Made by a program: the position numbers and the translations under genes. This document shows, one piece after another, positions 53,561 to 62,418 of a DNA stretch of 64,000 nt. Source of the DNA: Chitinophagales bacterium 33-2 (lineage in GTDB: Bacteria > Bacteroidota > Bacteroidia > Chitinophagales > Chitinophagaceae); NCBI GenBank assembly GCA_002050435.1, contig MWYV01000045.1:1-64000 (forward strand). The letters are read 5' to 3'. Numbering within the stretch: the stretch's first letter is position 1; each line of letters opens with the position of its first letter. The notes under the pieces are model-generated. The model saw nothing but the letters and a program-made list of their open reading frames with translations, did no database searches and had not been told where the DNA came from.

Positions 53561-54370
53561 CTACTTCCCTGGCTTATAATATTTCAAGGCTTCAGGTAAA
53601 TATTTTTCCAATTGTGCTTTTCTTCTTCCTTCTGAAGGGTGCGTACTTAAAAATTCAGGAGGTTTATTTCCGTTTGAGGCCGCTTCCATCCTTTCCCAAA
53701 GAGCGATCGCTTCTCTTGGATTATACCCGGCCATGGCCGCAAAAATCATCCCGTACCTGTCTGATTCCAATTCTTGTTTTCTGCCAAAAGGAAGCAAAAC
53801 ACCAACGGTTGTACCTACACCAAATGCCTGATTAAATATATTTTGAGTTGCCGCAGGCTTATTGGCCAGTGCAACAGCAAGTCCAGTTCCCAGTCCCTGT
53901 GCAGCCAGCCCCTGGCTCATTCTTTCATTACCATGTTGAAATAAAGCATGTGCAATTTCATGACCCATTACATTGGCCAGCGCGGCTTCGTTACGGGTTA
54001 TTGGTAAAAGCCCTGTGTAAATCGCAACCTTACCTCCTGGCATGGCCCAGGCATTGGCAGCAGGGTCGCGGATGAGGTTGAATTCCCATTTGTATCCTTC
54101 CAGTTTACTTGCCAGTCCCTGTTGTTTGTAAAAATTTGTAACGGCCGTTGCAATCCTGTTGCCTACTCTCCTAACCATTTCCGCATCGCGGTCACCTGAA
54201 GGACTTACCACCTTACTCTCAGTTAAAAATTGCCTGTATTGCTGGTTGGCCATTGACTGAAGTTCAGATTCCGGCACAAGTGATAATTGACTTCTTCCTG
54301 TAATGGGATTTGTAGAACAAGCTACCAAAACCGAAGCTGCGAGGAATATCCCTAATATATAGCGTACCAT
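53561..54370 (-). CDS. M48-family metallopeptidase, lipoprotein
   Basis: With the ATG at 54370 the protein begins with a lipoprotein signal whose lipobox is LVAC (Cys18); the longer frame to 54397 would spoil this. The zinc site is HEIAH (137-141), with the third ligand Glu in ELESDRYGM. Such M48 lipoproteins (BepA/LoiP-like) act as proteases in envelope quality control. The TPR tail of BepA is absent, so it is a short form. It is monocistronic, with its own terminator. Confidence 0.9.
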   Translation of the reverse strand: MVRYILGIFLAASVLVACSTNPITGRSQLSLVPESELQSMANQQYRQFLTESKVVSPSGDRDAEMVRRVGNRIATAVTNFYKQQGLASKLEGYKWEFNLIRDPAANAWAMPGGKVAIYTGLLPITRNEAALANVMGHEIAHALFQHGNERMSQGLAAQGLGTGLAVALANKPAATQNIFNQAFGVGTTVGVLLPFGRKQELESDRYGMIFAAMAGYNPREAIALWERMEAASNGNKPPEFLSTHPSEGRRKAQLEKYLPEALKYYKPGK

Positions 54371-54463
54371 ATTTATTCTTTTTTGAGTTAAAACCAATGA
54401 TTATACCAAAACAGGCAATAAGAATAAAGTTGGCTAAAAGGGATTAAGCATCAGGTGTTAAAA

Positions 54464-55105
54464 CTATTTCCGGCCTTTTTTCCGGTCCCGATGCTTGAGA
54501 ATGGGCACTTTGCTTTCGCTGCCATCTATCAAACGACCAATATTTTTTTGGTGTGTAAGTAAAACAAGCATGGCCACTGTGATGGCAAAAACCCGGTAAA
54601 GTTCTTCAGGTTCATTAAATATAACAAGAATAAATACCGGGAAAGCGATGCTGGCGAGAATGGAACTTAGAGAAACCCAGCGGGTTAGATAGAGCACAAG
54701 AATAAAAACACCTACGCAGCACAGCGCTACATTTGGCTGAATGCCCAGCACCATCCCAAAAAGCGTAGCCACACCTTTTCCGCCCCTGAATTCTGCCCAT
54801 ATTGGAAAAATATGACCCAATACGGCAGCCAATCCAAGCCCGATCTGTAAATTCACTGTTGCATCACCACCATTATAGCCGGGAAGTAAGTAAACAAGTT
54901 TAACTGCGATAATGGCCTTTAGCATATCCATGATCATCACAAAACTTCCCCATTTTGCCCCTAAAACCCGGTAAGTATTGGTTGCTCCGGAATTACCACT
55001 TCCATAATTTCGAATATCAAATCCAAAGAAAATTTTACTGACCCAGACCGCTGTGGGAATGCTACCCAGGAGGTAAGCCATTATAACCAGAAAAATTTCA
55101 TCCAT
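54464..55105 (-). CDS. plsY: Acyl-phosphate glycerol-3-phosphate acyltransferase
   Basis: The 213-residue membrane enzyme makes lysophosphatidic acid, the first step of phospholipid synthesis, from acyl-phosphate (made by PlsX, not in the window). Motifs are GSGNSGATNTYRVLG (36-50) and FRGGKGVAT (about 107-115), which bind glycerol phosphate and acyl-phosphate. Six membrane helices are visible, and there is a basic C-terminal tail (HRDRKKGRK). It is 69 nt downstream of prmA on the same strand. Confidence 0.95.
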   Translation of the reverse strand: MDEIFLVIMAYLLGSIPTAVWVSKIFFGFDIRNYGSGNSGATNTYRVLGAKWGSFVMIMDMLKAIIAVKLVYLLPGYNGGDATVNLQIGLGLAAVLGHIFPIWAEFRGGKGVATLFGMVLGIQPNVALCCVGVFILVLYLTRWVSLSSILASIAFPVFILVIFNEPEELYRVFAITVAMLVLLTHQKNIGRLIDGSESKVPILKHRDRKKGRK

Positions 55106-55174
55106 AGAATAAAGAATTGAGCAAAGGCAAATTTACGTAAAAACCAAAGATATAAGCTCAAGAGGAACCTAACT

Positions 55175-55972
55175 TTAAGCGGAGCAACAGAGCGCAATCC
55201 AGTTGTCCTTTTCTTCCCGCTTTAATAATTTCAATTTTCCGGTGAAGGCTTGCATGATTTCCTGTTCATCGGAAATCATTAACCCACTAAACAATATAAT
55301 GCTCCCCGGATTTAAAAGCGCCACAAGATCTTCAAGATAATCCAGGATTACATTGCGGTTTATATTGGCAAGCACCACATCAAATTTCATTGCTGGAAGT
55401 ACTGTTGTTTTTTCAAACCTGATTTTACTACATTGATTTTTATCCCCGTTTTCTACAGCATTGCAAATGCTCCATTCATCAATATCGATGGCTTCAACAG
55501 TAGCGGCGCCCATTTTTTCAGCAAGAATGGCTAAAATACCAGTACCGGTTCCAAAATCAAAAACCTGTTTATTCCCGAGGTCAAGATCTTTCATCTGGCG
55601 GATCATCATATAAGTGGTAGCATGATGACCGGTTCCGAAACTCATTTTGGGTGTGATCAGGATCTCGTGAGTATAACCCTGATCCGGAGGATGAAAATCT
55701 GCGCGCACATAACAAAATCGTTCTATAGCAACAGGAGGAAAATTGCTTTCCCACAATGCATTCCAATTTTGTTCATGTATGATCGTACTAACAAACTGGT
55801 ATCCCTGAAGCAGACTATTTACTTCGTAGCTGTTAAAATTCAGTTCGGGAAAATAAGCGATAAGAACCTCTTCTTTTTGTTCGAAACCTATTGATCCAAG
55901 ATCTTCCAAATCGCTGATTAGAATTTCCTGTGCTTCACCGCTGACTGTTATTGATATACTGATGGTATTCAT
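55175..55972 (-). CDS. prmA: Ribosomal protein L11 methyltransferase
   Basis: The 265-residue SAM-dependent methyltransferase modifies L11. Its substrate-recognition N-terminal domain is followed by the Rossmann fold. Motif I is VFDFGTGTGILAILAEKMGA, the acidic end of strand 2 is EAIDIDEWS, and the NPPF-like motif reads VLANINRNVI. The upstream FGTGHHATTYMMIRQM box is typical of PrmA. It is read after the pnp terminator, with the ATG 1 nt past the T-run. Confidence 0.92.
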   Translation of the reverse strand: MNTISISITVSGEAQEILISDLEDLGSIGFEQKEEVLIAYFPELNFNSYEVNSLLQGYQFVSTIIHEQNWNALWESNFPPVAIERFCYVRADFHPPDQGYTHEILITPKMSFGTGHHATTYMMIRQMKDLDLGNKQVFDFGTGTGILAILAEKMGAATVEAIDIDEWSICNAVENGDKNQCSKIRFEKTTVLPAMKFDVVLANINRNVILDYLEDLVALLNPGSIILFSGLMISDEQEIMQAFTGKLKLLKREEKDNWIALCCSA

Positions 55973-55999
55973 AAAAAAAAGGCTGTCAGAGACAGCCTT
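55973..55999 (-). terminator. Terminator after pnp
   Basis: A 9-bp stem AAGGCTGTC/GACAGCCTT with a 3-nt loop is followed on the minus strand by eight Ts. It lies between the pnp stop (56009) and the prmA ATG. Confidence 0.9.
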
Positions 56000-56008
56000 C
56001 CAGATTTA

Positions 56009-58264
56009 TTATTCGTTCTGTCCGGAGGTTTGACCACCTCCAGGGTTTCTTTCCAGTTTGGGTCTGTCTGTTCTTGGTCCTTCATTCCTTGGGGCAGATT
56101 CTTCGCGCGGACGCTCTTCTCTCATTCCTTCGGGCTTTGGCAATAATGCTTTCCGGCTCAGTTTGAATTTACCAGTTTTAGGATCTGTACCTGTAAGCTT
56201 TACTTTCACTTTATCTCCTTCATTCAATACACCTTCCAGTGTTTCCAGTCTTTTCCAGCTTACTTCAGAAATATGAAGCAATCCTTGTTTGCCAGGCAGG
56301 AATTCAATAAACGCTCCGTAAGGCATGATGGATTTAACCGTAGCCTCGTATTCATCTCCAACACTTGGTACCGCAACGATACCCTTGATCCAGTTATGGG
56401 CTCTTTCCACTTTTTCTTTTTCCGTTCCAAATATGCTTACCTCACCCATATCGTTTTTCTCCTCCAGGTTAATGGTGGTTCCGGTTTCACGCTGAATTTC
56501 CTGGATGATCTTTCCACCTGGTCCGATCACTGCACCAATGAATTCTCTGTCGATATAGAGTTTCACCATACGAGGAGCATGTGGCTTCACTTCGTTGCGT
56601 GCTTCAGGGAAGCAGGCATACATGGCATCAAGAATATGCATTCTACCCCTGCGCGCCTGGTCAAGTGCCTTGCGCATCACCTCCATACTCAGTCCATCTA
56701 CTTTAATATCCATTTGGATACCACAGATACCGTCTTTCGTTCCGGTTACTTTAAAATCCATATCACCCAGGTGATCTTCATCTCCCAATATATCTGTTAA
56801 AACAGCAAAATCACCCCCTTCAGAAATCAATCCCATCGCTACACCGGCAACATGCTTTTTCATGGGCACACCAGCATCCATCAGGGCAAGTGAACCTGCA
56901 CAAACGGTAGCCATTGATGATGAACCATTACTTTCAAGAATGTCGCTCACAACACGAACCGTATAAGGATAATCAGCGCCTGGCATCATTTGTTTCAAAG
57001 AACGCTGTGCGAGATTTCCATGTCCAACTTCGCGCCGGCCAGGACCTCTTAAAAACTTTACTTCACCTGTTGAATATGGAGGGAAATTATAATGTAGAAT
57101 GAATTTGGAGTATTCAGATTTTGCTGCACTTTCTACCAGCAATTCATCAAGTGGTGTTCCTAATGTAACCGTGGTGAGTGATTGTGTTTCTCCTCTTGTA
57201 AATAAGGCAGCACCATGTGGTGTAGGCAGAATATCTACTTCCATATCCAGCGCACGAACATCTTCCAGTCCCCTGCCATCCAAACGCACCTTATCTTTCA
57301 GCATCATTTCCCTTACCACGTGGTATTGCAGATCGGCCATGTAATTTTTGGCCAGCTTCTTTTTATCTTCCGGTAATTCTTCTCCTTCTTGTAAACCGGC
57401 TTCTTTGGCAAGATGCAGTTTTAGATCATCAAACAATTTTTTGTATTCCTCCTTCCGTTGTGCTTTCGGATAATTTGCCCTGCTTTGTTGGGCCAGGGGC
57501 TCTTTTGCAAAATTCTGAACCGTTTGTTTTAATGCTTCATCAACTACCGGTTTTGGATAGTCGCGTTTTTTACCTGCTCCAACCAGGTCTCTCAGTTCTT
57601 CCTGAGCTTTGATCTGGCGGCGAATTGCTTCGTGGCCAATTTCCAATGCCTGCACAAGATCTTCCTCGCTGCATTCTTTCGCCTCGCCTTCCACCATCAT
57701 AATATTATGCTCTGTAGCGGCAATGATGAAATCAAGGTCTGAACGCTCCATTTCGCTGCGGGTTGGATTGATCCTGAAAGCCCCATCCACCCTGCTCACT
57801 CTGACCTCAGAAATAATTTCCTGGATCGGAACATCAGAAACAGCAAGCGCTGCCGAAGCAGCCAAACAAGCCATGGCATCAGGCATCACTTCTTTGTCTG
57901 ACGAAATAAGGTTGATGATCACCTGTACTTCGCAGAAGTAATCTTCAGGAAAAAGTGGTCTGAGTGCCCTGTCAACAATACGGGAAACCAGGATCTCGCT
58001 ATCGTTTATACGACCTTCTCTTTTAAAGAATGAACCGGGAATGCGACCGGCAGAAGCAAATTTTTCCTGGTAGTCTACACTCAGGGGAAAAAATTCCTGG
58101 CCGGGCTTTGGTTCGTCGGTGGCTACAACTGTAGCAAGTAAAATGCAATTTCCGATTTTTACGGTAACGGATCCGTCGGCCTGGCGGGCAATTCTTCCTG
58201 TTTCCAGGGTGATCTCGCGGCCATCGCCTATATCAAATGATTTGCTGAATTTTTGAGATAACAT
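56009..58264 (-). CDS. pnp: Polyribonucleotide nucleotidyltransferase (PNPase)
   Basis: This 751-residue phosphorolytic 3'-5' exoribonuclease is central to RNA decay. Two RNase PH domains (about 1-145 and 330-470; FKREGRINDSEILVSRIVDR, FLRGPGRREVGHGNLAQRSL) are joined by a helical linker. A KH domain (FIGAVIGPGGKIIQEIQRET) and an S1 domain (GDEYEATVKSIMPYGAFIEF) follow. After the S1 domain comes an Arg/Glu/Pro-rich tail of about 40 residues. The gene lies 99 nt downstream of rpsO, the order seen in many bacteria, but with a hairpin between them. Confidence 0.96.
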   Translation of the reverse strand: MLSQKFSKSFDIGDGREITLETGRIARQADGSVTVKIGNCILLATVVATDEPKPGQEFFPLSVDYQEKFASAGRIPGSFFKREGRINDSEILVSRIVDRALRPLFPEDYFCEVQVIINLISSDKEVMPDAMACLAASAALAVSDVPIQEIISEVRVSRVDGAFRINPTRSEMERSDLDFIIAATEHNIMMVEGEAKECSEEDLVQALEIGHEAIRRQIKAQEELRDLVGAGKKRDYPKPVVDEALKQTVQNFAKEPLAQQSRANYPKAQRKEEYKKLFDDLKLHLAKEAGLQEGEELPEDKKKLAKNYMADLQYHVVREMMLKDKVRLDGRGLEDVRALDMEVDILPTPHGAALFTRGETQSLTTVTLGTPLDELLVESAAKSEYSKFILHYNFPPYSTGEVKFLRGPGRREVGHGNLAQRSLKQMMPGADYPYTVRVVSDILESNGSSSMATVCAGSLALMDAGVPMKKHVAGVAMGLISEGGDFAVLTDILGDEDHLGDMDFKVTGTKDGICGIQMDIKVDGLSMEVMRKALDQARRGRMHILDAMYACFPEARNEVKPHAPRMVKLYIDREFIGAVIGPGGKIIQEIQRETGTTINLEEKNDMGEVSIFGTEKEKVERAHNWIKGIVAVPSVGDEYEATVKSIMPYGAFIEFLPGKQGLLHISEVSWKRLETLEGVLNEGDKVKVKLTGTDPKTGKFKLSRKALLPKPEGMREERPREESAPRNEGPRTDRPKLERNPGGGQTSGQNE

Positions 58265-58321
58265 ACTATGAATTTGAAGGTTATACAGAGCAACGAAAAT
58301 ACAATCCTATAAAAGCCAAAA

Positions 58322-58339
58322 CCCAACTGGTGAGTTGGG
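58322..58339 (-). terminator. Hairpin between rpsO and pnp
   Basis: A 7-bp stem CCCAACT/AGTTGGG with a 4-nt loop is followed on the minus strand by TTTTGG. This is weak as a terminator; it could partly end rpsO transcripts or be an RNA-processing hairpin. Confidence 0.5.
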
Positions 58340-58363
58340 AGGTAGCTTATATTATAAACGATG

Positions 58364-58633
58364 TTATTTCCTGATTCCTAATTTCTCAATAAGAGAACGA
58401 TATCCCTGAAGGTTGTGCTTTTGAAGATAATTCAAAAGACGGCGACGTCTTCCTACCAGCTGCATAAGCCCGCGGTGTGTAGAGAAATCTTTTTTATTTT
58501 GCTGCAGATGTGCAGAGATCTGGGCCATACGCTCTGTGATAAGAGCGATCTGACCTTCAATTGAACCGGTATTTGTTTCAGCTCCGGCGAAGTTGGCAAA
58601 AATGGTTGCTTTTTTTTCTTTTGTTAATGGCAT
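58364..58633 (-). CDS. rpsO: 30S ribosomal protein S15
   Basis: The 89-residue protein has normal S15 length and motifs (NTGSIEGQIALITERMAQIS at 21-40, DFSTHRGLMQLVGRRRRLLN at 49-68, and YLQKHNLQGYRSLIEKLGIR). It binds 16S rRNA in the small-subunit platform. It is preceded by a near-consensus -7 element and followed by pnp. Confidence 0.97.
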   Translation of the reverse strand: MPLTKEKKATIFANFAGAETNTGSIEGQIALITERMAQISAHLQQNKKDFSTHRGLMQLVGRRRRLLNYLQKHNLQGYRSLIEKLGIRK

Positions 58634-58685
58634 CGTGAAATTTTTAAAATTGCATCCGATTAGATAGCTTATATATATTTGGCGG

Positions 58686-58693
58686 CAAAGGTA
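58686..58693 (-). promoter_or_regulatory. -7 element for rpsO
   Basis: TACCTTTG on the minus strand (followed by CCGCC) is an exact TAnnTTTG. The nearest upstream TTTG is 25 nt away, longer than usual. The leader to the rpsO ATG would be about 45 nt, enough for S15 autoregulation, though no such structure was identified. Confidence 0.5.
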
Positions 58694-58807
58694 AGGAAAT
58701 CCTCATAAATTCTTTTACCAAATCTCTTATTAGCATGGGATTCGCTTTTGTTGCTATGGATTGATTCTCAGTTGTAAAACAATTTCTTACGAAAGGAAGC
58801 TAAAATT

Positions 58808-59422
58808 ATGGACGAAACGATATCAAACGAAGCCAGGTCTATTTTGGGTCTCAGGTTAAGTACCGATCCGCGCTGGGTGAACCTGGCTGAAATTTCCATT
58901 GAAGCCATACTTACCGACCACGCTTACTGCGAACAAAAAGCCGCCGTATCCTGTATTTCCCTGGTCCAGCGTTATAACCAGAAACCTGCCCTGGTTAAAG
59001 CACTTGCACCCATTGTAACAGAAGAATGGGGGCATTTTCGCATGGTGTTGGCAGAACTTGAAAAACGCGGAATGCAACTTGGCTTGCAACGAAAAGATGT
59101 TTATGTAAATGCACTGCTCAAATTTGTACAAACAGGCGGTGCTGAAGAAGGCAGGCTGCTTGACCAGTTGCTATTTATGGCCATGATCGAGGCGCGCAGC
59201 TGCGAAAGATTTAAACGACTCAGCGAAGGACTTGCGGATCCTTACCTTCAGAAATTCTATCGCCGGTTTATGGAAAGCGAAGCGGGTCACTATTCACTGT
59301 TCATTGAACTTGCTGAAACCTATATCAACAAAGATAAAGTGAAGCACAGGTGGAAGGAATGGCTCGAATATGAATCCGAAATGATGAACAGTATTGAAAT
59401 CAGGGGCGACAGGATCCACTAG
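58808..59422 (+). CDS. miaE: tRNA-(ms2io6A37)-hydroxylase, MiaE type
   Basis: The 204-residue di-iron, ferritin-like protein hydroxylates the isopentenyl group of ms2i6A37 in tRNA. Metal ligands fall in three helices: the first Glu near ILTDHAYCEQKA, Glu/His in TEEWGHFRMVLAELE, and Glu/His in FMESEAGHYSLFIEL, with EARSCERFKRLSEG between them. It stands alone and is divergent from rpsO. Confidence 0.9.
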   Translation: MDETISNEARSILGLRLSTDPRWVNLAEISIEAILTDHAYCEQKAAVSCISLVQRYNQKPALVKALAPIVTEEWGHFRMVLAELEKRGMQLGLQRKDVYVNALLKFVQTGGAEEGRLLDQLLFMAMIEARSCERFKRLSEGLADPYLQKFYRRFMESEAGHYSLFIELAETYINKDKVKHRWKEWLEYESEMMNSIEIRGDRIH

Positions 59423-59457
59423 GTAATCATTCTTACAACTTTATACTACACCTGGAT

Positions 59458-60459
59458 TCAATCTGCATTTTTGAAAAAAAGGAGTTCCTCTGAAAAATCA
59501 AGGTAAGGATGTTGCTGTTGCAGGCGCAATGTTTTTTTATAAAATGAAGTCAGGAATTTTTTATGCAGGCTGGATGAAGGATTAAATGCCCTGTGCTTAT
59601 GTGCAAGATGAACAGCGTGAATTTCTTCCATAAGTTTCCTGGTTGATTCATCCATACATGCCTGAACAAATTTATTCCACACATATTCTGTAGCAGCATA
59701 ATTGGGATGCACCAGATCTTCAGCATAAAATCTGTAATCACGCAGGTCATCGATGACCAGTTCATAAGAAGGAAAATAATAAAGTCCTTCAAACTTATCT
59801 ACAAGATGATGCACCGCCTGGATCAATACCGCTTTGCTTCGGTTATTCTCTACCACGCCTTCACGCAAATGTCTTACAGGACTAATGGTAAATATGATTT
59901 TGATCCCGGGACTGAAAAAAAACAACCGGTGGATCATGTTATCCAGTACGTGCAATACTTCTTCGGCTAACATTAATTTTTTCCGGAACCAGCCTGCCGG
60001 TGCTTTATGATTATTGGCTGCCACAGCACCTGCTTTTCCCTGCACCACTTCATCCGTTAGCGTATAGATCCATGCCGAACCCAGGGTGATCAGCAAATAA
60101 TCTGTTTTCATCAATGCATCGTGTGTGGTTTGAATGGAAAGGTTGATCTTTTTTAAAACATCTTCCTTTACAACACCTGAAAACCTGCTATGATGTTTCC
60201 AGCTGTGCCAGCCCTCATTGAAATCAAACAAATCTGTAGCATTGTATTGTTTGTTTTCTATATAATCGGTTACCGCTTCGGCCACACTTACCGGATTGAA
60301 TAAAATTCCATGTGGATTTTCAATGATACGAAACTTGTGTTTTTTTAATTTTTCACCAATGTTTTCAGTAAAGCAGGAACCAATCAGCAGGAGCTGGTGA
60401 CTGTGTTGAACCGGCCATGGTAATTTCTTAATATCAAACTCAAAATGAAACTTCATCAT
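59458..60459 (-). CDS. GSCFA-domain protein
   Basis: The 333-residue protein has the family-naming motif LLIGSCFTENIGEKL (25-39). It also shows HGILFNPVSVAEAVTDYIEN, LLITLGSAWIYTL, FTISPVRHLREGVVENNRSK and FYAEDLVHPNYAATEYVWNK. The DxxH (DLVH) and GSCF residues make an SGNH-hydrolase-like active site likely. Function is not established. The ATG overlaps the HMG-CoA lyase-like gene by 4 nt, so the two are translated together. Confidence 0.88.
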   Translation of the reverse strand: MMKFHFEFDIKKLPWPVQHSHQLLLIGSCFTENIGEKLKKHKFRIIENPHGILFNPVSVAEAVTDYIENKQYNATDLFDFNEGWHSWKHHSRFSGVVKEDVLKKINLSIQTTHDALMKTDYLLITLGSAWIYTLTDEVVQGKAGAVAANNHKAPAGWFRKKLMLAEEVLHVLDNMIHRLFFFSPGIKIIFTISPVRHLREGVVENNRSKAVLIQAVHHLVDKFEGLYYFPSYELVIDDLRDYRFYAEDLVHPNYAATEYVWNKFVQACMDESTRKLMEEIHAVHLAHKHRAFNPSSSLHKKFLTSFYKKTLRLQQQHPYLDFSEELLFFKNAD

Positions 60460-61310
60460 TCAAAAATTTCACCTGCAAACGCAAGACATTCATCAAGCGC
60501 TTCATCATTCAATAACTGCATTTTTCCGTTTTGCCTGAACCAGTCAATGATCTTTTCTGTATTCATATTTCCAATCAGTTCATCCTGTGCCATTGGGCAG
60601 CCGCCAATTCCTTTTAAGGCGCCATCAAATCTTTTACATCCTGCCTCTGTTGCGGCTTTGAGCTTTGCATGAAAATTATGTGGGGCAGAATGAAGATGCA
60701 CACCAATCTCTATTCCCGGGTATTTTGGAATGAGCGTTTCAAGCGCTAGGGTGATCTGCTCAGGAGTGGCCAGTCCAACCGTATCTGCAAGTGAAAGAAT
60801 TTTTATTCCATGATCCACCATCTTGTCTGCCCAGTGGATCAAAATCTTTTCATTATAAAGATCTCCATAAGGATTACCAAAACCCATACTCAGATAAACA
60901 ACCATTTGTTTTTGTTGCTGAACACAAATTTCCTGGATCTGCTGTACCCTGTTGAGACTTTCTTCAATGGTGCTGTTGGCATTTCTTTGCTGAAAGGTGG
61001 GTGAAACAGAGAAAGGAAAACCCAGGTAATCTATCTGGCCAAATTCCACTGCTTCTTCAGCGCCTCTTACATTTGCAACAATGGCCAGGAGTTTTGAATG
61101 TGAACCATTTATATCAATTTCTGCCAGCACTTCTTTTGTATCTGCCATTTGCGGAATGGCTTTGGGTGAAACAAAGGATCCAAAATCAATGGTGTGAAAT
61201 CCAACTTTTAAAAGCGCATTGATATAGGAGATCTTTTTATCGGTGGGAATAAAATGCTTCCATCCCTGCATGGCATCTCTCGGACATTCAATGAGTTTAA
61301 TATCATTCAT
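60456..61310 (-). CDS. Hydroxymethylglutaryl-CoA lyase
   Basis: This 284-residue enzyme of the DRE-TIM/HMGL group cleaves HMG-CoA to acetyl-CoA and acetoacetate. Seen are the N-terminal IECPRDAMQGW (metal-binding Asp12), GVHLHSAPHNF (His205/207) and the catalytic Cys238 in GGCPMAQDELIGN. It ends in an ATGA overlap with the GSCFA gene. HMGL could serve leucine breakdown; other leucine-pathway genes are not in the window. Confidence 0.85.
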   Translation of the reverse strand: MNDIKLIECPRDAMQGWKHFIPTDKKISYINALLKVGFHTIDFGSFVSPKAIPQMADTKEVLAEIDINGSHSKLLAIVANVRGAEEAVEFGQIDYLGFPFSVSPTFQQRNANSTIEESLNRVQQIQEICVQQQKQMVVYLSMGFGNPYGDLYNEKILIHWADKMVDHGIKILSLADTVGLATPEQITLALETLIPKYPGIEIGVHLHSAPHNFHAKLKAATEAGCKRFDGALKGIGGCPMAQDELIGNMNTEKIIDWFRQNGKMQLLNDEALDECLAFAGEIFE

Positions 61311-61332
61311 ACAACAAGGATTGATGCCTGAA

Positions 61333-62097
61333 TTAAAAATTGCGTTGTTTCATAATTTCATAAAGAACCATTCCTGTTGCAACAGAAACATTCAGTGATT
61401 CAAAATCGCCTGACATAGGTATTTTAAATTGTTCATCACAGATCTTCATTAATGCGGGATGGATTCCTTTTTCTTCACTTCCCAATATGATGGCAACCGG
61501 TTCTTTAAAATCCAGATCAAATACATGTTTACCTGCTTTCATTTCACTTGCCATTACCCTGATACCATTCAGGTGTAATTCGTCTACGGTCTTCATCAGG
61601 CTGTTCACCCTGCAGATCGTGATTTTTTCCAATGCTCCAGCTGAAGTAAGTATGGCATCTTCATTTAAAGCGCCTACGCCTTTATCAGGAATGATGATGG
61701 CATGCACACCGGTGCAATAGGCTGTACGTGCTATGCCTCCTATGTTCCTGATGTCTGTGATACCGTCAAGAATTAAAAACAATGGAACTTCTCCTTTTTC
61801 CACCACCCAGCTGATCACCTGTTGCAGATCCTGGTAATGCACTTTGGATTTTAATGCCACACATCCTTCATGGTCATCTACATTAAAACCATCGATCTTT
61901 TCAACCGGCACATAATTTATAGGAATATGGTGTTCTGTTGCAGCTTTTCTTAAATGGTGCACCATTTCACCAACCGCTTTTGTGCTGAGGTAAATCCTGT
62001 CGATGGCCACACCTGATTTTATGGCATCAAGCACGGCTTGCCTACCTGCTACAAGCGTAGATTTTTTTGGTCGCTGAGGAGATCTGAAATTTTTCAC
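61333..62097 (-). CDS. rlmB: 23S rRNA 2'-O-methyltransferase, RlmB/SpoU family
   Basis: The 254-residue protein has an N-terminal substrate domain (GRQAVLDAIKSGVAIDRIYL at 18-37) and a SpoU-type trefoil knot. Motif 1 is LILDGITDIRNIGGIARTAY, motif 2 AIILGSEEKGIHP and motif 3 LNVSVATGMVLYEIM. It probably methylates G2251 of 23S rRNA, but related SpoU enzymes cannot be excluded. It begins with a short basic leader (SPQRPKKS) and lies 22 nt upstream of the HMG-CoA lyase gene. Confidence 0.9.
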   Translation of the reverse strand: MKNFRSPQRPKKSTLVAGRQAVLDAIKSGVAIDRIYLSTKAVGEMVHHLRKAATEHHIPINYVPVEKIDGFNVDDHEGCVALKSKVHYQDLQQVISWVVEKGEVPLFLILDGITDIRNIGGIARTAYCTGVHAIIIPDKGVGALNEDAILTSAGALEKITICRVNSLMKTVDELHLNGIRVMASEMKAGKHVFDLDFKEPVAIILGSEEKGIHPALMKICDEQFKIPMSGDFESLNVSVATGMVLYEIMKQRNF

Positions 62098-62129
62098 CCT
62101 TCAAAAATACTTCTAATGCCCGCTTCTTT

Positions 62130-62270
62130 TCAAGTTTTTAATATCATAAAGGGAATAGTGGTAATAATATACAGAAGACATAACCCTGCCAACAAAAAAT
62201 TGAGCAGTGCTACGATCAATACTACATTGAGCAACCACGGATCAAACCGACTCTGGAAGATCATCAGCAT
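62130..62270 (-). CDS. 46-residue membrane protein, candidate
   Basis: In the 321-nt spacer between metK and rlmB a frame starts at ATG 62270 and codes 46 residues. A short polar start (MLMIFQSRFDPW) precedes one long or two close hydrophobic segments (LLNVVLIVALLNFLLAGLCL, YIITTIPFMILK). It resembles small inner-membrane proteins, but no family or promoter is recognised. It could be chance. The rest of the spacer (62271-62391) shows nothing clear. Confidence 0.35.
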   Translation of the reverse strand: MLMIFQSRFDPWLLNVVLIVALLNFLLAGLCLLYIITTIPFMILKT

Positions 62271-62385
62271 CTGGAAATTTCCAGCATATCATATGCACTG
62301 CAGCAACCGCGCTTGTTAATGCCCATTTACCAAAAACAAAGATTAAAGTTGCTTAAAAGAGCAATTGAGGCAACCAATAATTCGT

Positions 62386-62414
62386 AAAAAAAAACCCTGC
62401 ATGGCGCAGGGTTT
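62386..62414 (-). terminator. Terminator after metK
   Basis: A 9-bp stem AAACCCTGC/GCAGGGTTT with a 5-nt loop is followed on the minus strand by a run of Ts, 4 nt past the metK stop. Confidence 0.9.
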
Positions 62415-62418
62415 CAAT

